Shown: one piece after another, positions 6,049 through 7,292 of the stretch | Position numbering within the stretch: position 1 is the first letter of the stretch | Layout: every line of letters begins with the position of its first letter | Assembly (NCBI GenBank): GCA_913056375.1 | Contig: CAJXNF010000139.1 | Coordinates: 1-7,292 of the forward strand | Length of the DNA: 7,292 bases | Reading direction: 5' to 3' | DNA from: an uncultured Pseudomonadota bacterium | Lineage (GTDB): Bacteria > SAR324 > NAC60-12 | Position numbers and translations under genes: made by a program | Notes under the pieces: model-generated | Seen by the model: only the letters and a program-made list of their open reading frames with translations | Databases searched by the model: none | Told to the model about the DNA's origin: nothing

Positions 6049-6690
6049 ATGAAATTAAGAAGACCTTTTGTTGAAGAAATCAACCTTCAATACTTGCTGG
6101 ATCTTCCAGAGAACTATTCCTCAGAGAAAAATTGGCCTCTCGTGATATTTCTGCATGGTTACGGAGAGCGTGGAGACAATCTTGAGCTCGTTCGGAAGCA
6201 TGGCCCGCCTAAATTAGCTGGGGAAGGTCAGCAATTCCCTTTTGTTCTGGCAAGCCCACAATGTCCTGCAGAGTTCCATTGGCGCAGCAGTTTCATCATT
6301 TCCCTGGTTGAAGAACTTCTGGAGAACTACTCAATTGATCCGAATCGAGTCTACTTAACAGGGCTGAGTATGGGAGGGTATGGGACTTGGCAGGCGGCCT
6401 TGGAATATCCAGAGAAGTTCGCTGCAATAGTACCTATCTGCGGAGGAGGATCGCACATAGATTTGCCGTTTGTGGAGCGTTTGAGAAACCTGCCGATTTG
6501 GGCCTTTCATGACAGCGGGGATGATGTAGTTCCTTACCAGGAATCAGTTCGGATGGTGGAAAAAGTCATCTCTTCAGGCGGGAATGCGAAACTGACGACT
6601 TTTCACGAAAAATCTCACGATTCATGGACCGCCGCCTATTCTAATCCAGAACTTTACGACTGGATGTTGAGTAAAGTGCGAAATAACTAG
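6049..6690 (+). CDS. Alpha/beta-hydrolase, esterase/peptidase of the prolyl-oligopeptidase-like/PHB-depolymerase-like group
   Basis: This complete 213-residue protein has no signal peptide and is probably cytosolic. The oxyanion-hole block is FLHGYGERGDN (34-44). The nucleophile elbow is GLSMGG, with Ser107. The acid is in HDSGDDVVP, with Asp158 or Asp159. The catalytic base is His190 in EKSHDSW. This order and spacing match small serine hydrolases often annotated as phospholipase/carboxylesterase, dienelactone-hydrolase-like or prolyl oligopeptidase family; the C-terminal SHDSW followed by an aromatic Tyr is typical of the secreted-esterase-like relatives. The substrate cannot be told from sequence. 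It is divergent from the importer operon and separated by 482 bases, with no clear Shine-Dalgarno, so a functional link to the operon is not supported. Its TAG stop overlaps the stop of a degenerate cupin reading frame on the other strand. Confidence 0.92.
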   Translation: MKLRRPFVEEINLQYLLDLPENYSSEKNWPLVIFLHGYGERGDNLELVRKHGPPKLAGEGQQFPFVLASPQCPAEFHWRSSFIISLVEELLENYSIDPNRVYLTGLSMGGYGTWQAALEYPEKFAAIVPICGGGSHIDLPFVERLRNLPIWAFHDSGDDVVPYQESVRMVEKVISSGGNAKLTTFHEKSHDSWTAAYSNPELYDWMLSKVRNN

Positions 6691-6857
6691 GCTACTCGGT
6701 ATCCATAGTGCCTAACATTCGGAACGGTTCTGAAATTATGGACAGTATGAATAGCTTGTGCGGGGATAAAAATTTCTTCTCCGATTACTGGTCTGCACAT
6801 TTGCCCTTCGACCTCAATTTCTATCTGCCCCACTGCCAAAATTAATAGGACCTGTCA
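6687..6857 (-). pseudogene. C-terminal remnant of a cupin-domain gene
   Basis: On the minus strand, from just after a TGA at 6857-6855, a frame of 55 sense codons runs to TAG at 6689-6687. It reads as the second half of a small cupin: GQIEIEVEGQ, then GEEIFIPAQAIHTVHN, then HYGYRVA. The second stretch matches cupin motif 2, G(X)5PxG(X)2H(X)3N, with only the second Gly replaced by Gln. The metal-binding motif 1 (HxH...E) that must precede it is missing. The frame has no ATG before it and is stopped upstream by TGA. A neighbouring frame just upstream (KNFKDGEMDDRSY) might be the shifted continuation, but this is weak. The remnant is most likely a truncated, frameshifted gene. The stop overlaps that of the hydrolase gene in a shared CTAG. 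Confidence 0.65.
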
Positions 6858-6885
6858 TCCATTTCGCCATCCTTGAAATTTTTTG

Positions 6886-6908
6886 TAGTAAGCCCGAACG
6901 CCTTACTA
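6886..6908. repeat. Short 7-bp inverted repeat in the gap before the GNAT gene
   Basis: TAGTAAG and CTTACTA are separated by 9 bases. No T-run follows on the minus strand, so termination of the GNAT gene transcript here is doubtful. The surrounding stretch 6858-6994 contains no recognisable gene and may be debris from the lost first half of the cupin gene. Confidence 0.3.
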
Positions 6909-6994
6909 ATGGGCACACAAATGCCTGGCAAAAATTAGCGAAGATGGAACGCAATCCAAGCGTTTTATTTGCTTTTGAGTAACTTGTAAGCAGT

Positions 6995-7292
6995 TTATTT
7001 GATAATGTACATTCCTTCACTTTCAGGTCGAGCTAAGGCAAAACCAAATTTTTCATAAAGTGCAGGAACATCAGCCATTAGCGTGATATAACAACCGGAG
7101 GGAGCTTCTTTATCAAGATATGCCATGATATGTTCCATAATAACGCGACCAAACCCTTGTTTTTGGTACTTAGGGTCGACAGCATTATCCACAATCTGAA
7201 AATTAAGTGCTCCGTCTCCAACTATTCTTCCCATACCTATCGCAGCTCCATCAATAATGATGTGTACTCCATACAAACTTCGAGGCAACGCC
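6995..7292 (-). CDS. GNAT-family N-acetyltransferase (partial, 5' end beyond the right edge)
   Basis: The frame ends with TAA at 6997-6995 and stays open to the right edge, giving about 99 codons of the C-terminal part. Acetyl-CoA-binding motif A is visible as AVDPKYQKQGFGRVIME, with the Q-x-x-G-x-G pyrophosphate loop. It is preceded by the beta strands IGMGRIVGDG and followed by ITLMADVPALYEKFGF, the common C-terminal motif B of small GNAT enzymes. The end, RPESEGMYIIK, is typical of a group of uncharacterised small acetyltransferases with a SLYGV...GMGRIVGDGA core. A TTG at 7288 could be read as a start, but the family's N-terminal part is missing and the frame continues, so the gene almost certainly begins outside the window. 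The substrate is unknown. Confidence 0.88.
   Translation of the reverse strand, partial: ALPRSLYGVHIIIDGAAIGMGRIVGDGALNFQIVDNAVDPKYQKQGFGRVIMEHIMAYLDKEAPSGCYITLMADVPALYEKFGFALARPESEGMYIIK

Noticed and set aside
6814..7020. A 68-codon minus-strand frame spanning the GNAT 3' end and the cupin remnant
   Set aside because: It is out of frame with both recognisable coding signals and has no family features; the cupin-like residues are in a different frame.
1..7292. CRISPR arrays, tRNA or rRNA genes, insertion sequences, phage or defence genes
   Set aside because: I saw no spaced repeat series, cloverleaf-like sequence, transposase motifs or terminal inverted repeats with target duplications.

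Overview
The window looks like part of a chromosome from a Gram-negative bacterium, probably a proteobacterium. It has moderate base composition, a periplasmic binding protein with an ordinary type I signal peptide and no lipobox, and compact operons. The sequence alone does not fix the species.

From 1 to 5566, everything on the minus strand forms one tightly packed gene train, transcribed from high to low coordinates. Its order is: a periplasmic binding protein (4547-5566), a hairpin (4499-4524), a first permease with a GTG start (3656-4477), an unrecognised 43-codon ORF (3507-3638), a second permease (2731-3507), an ABC ATPase (1719-2738), an inosine/uridine-preferring-type nucleoside hydrolase (835-1719), and an adenosine-deaminase-family gene cut by the left edge (1-829). 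Most junctions are overlaps (TAATG, 8 bases, TGATG) or very short gaps, which suggests translational coupling. The transporter is of the PotABCD/Fbp type usually annotated as spermidine/putrescine uptake. Its two downstream partners, however, break glycosidic bonds of nucleosides and deaminate adenosine-like purines. The best reading is a nucleoside, or modified-nucleoside, import and catabolism operon. The binding protein lacks the Trp-x-Asp block of polyamine binders, and both enzymes carry substitutions at positions that normally define their substrates, so the real substrate may be unusual.

From 5567 to 6048 lies an AT-rich divergent intergenic region. It holds the strong ribosome binding site of the binding-protein gene, a repeat/inverted-repeat block that is a candidate operator, a weak promoter candidate and an AT-rich hairpin. 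No convincing gene was found there.

From 6049 to the right edge is an accessory patch: a complete cytosolic alpha/beta-hydrolase (6049-6690, plus strand), then a decayed C-terminal fragment of a cupin gene on the minus strand (6687-6857) whose stop codon overlaps the hydrolase stop, about 140 bases without a recognisable gene, and the C-terminal part of a GNAT acetyltransferase (6995-7292, minus strand) cut by the right edge.
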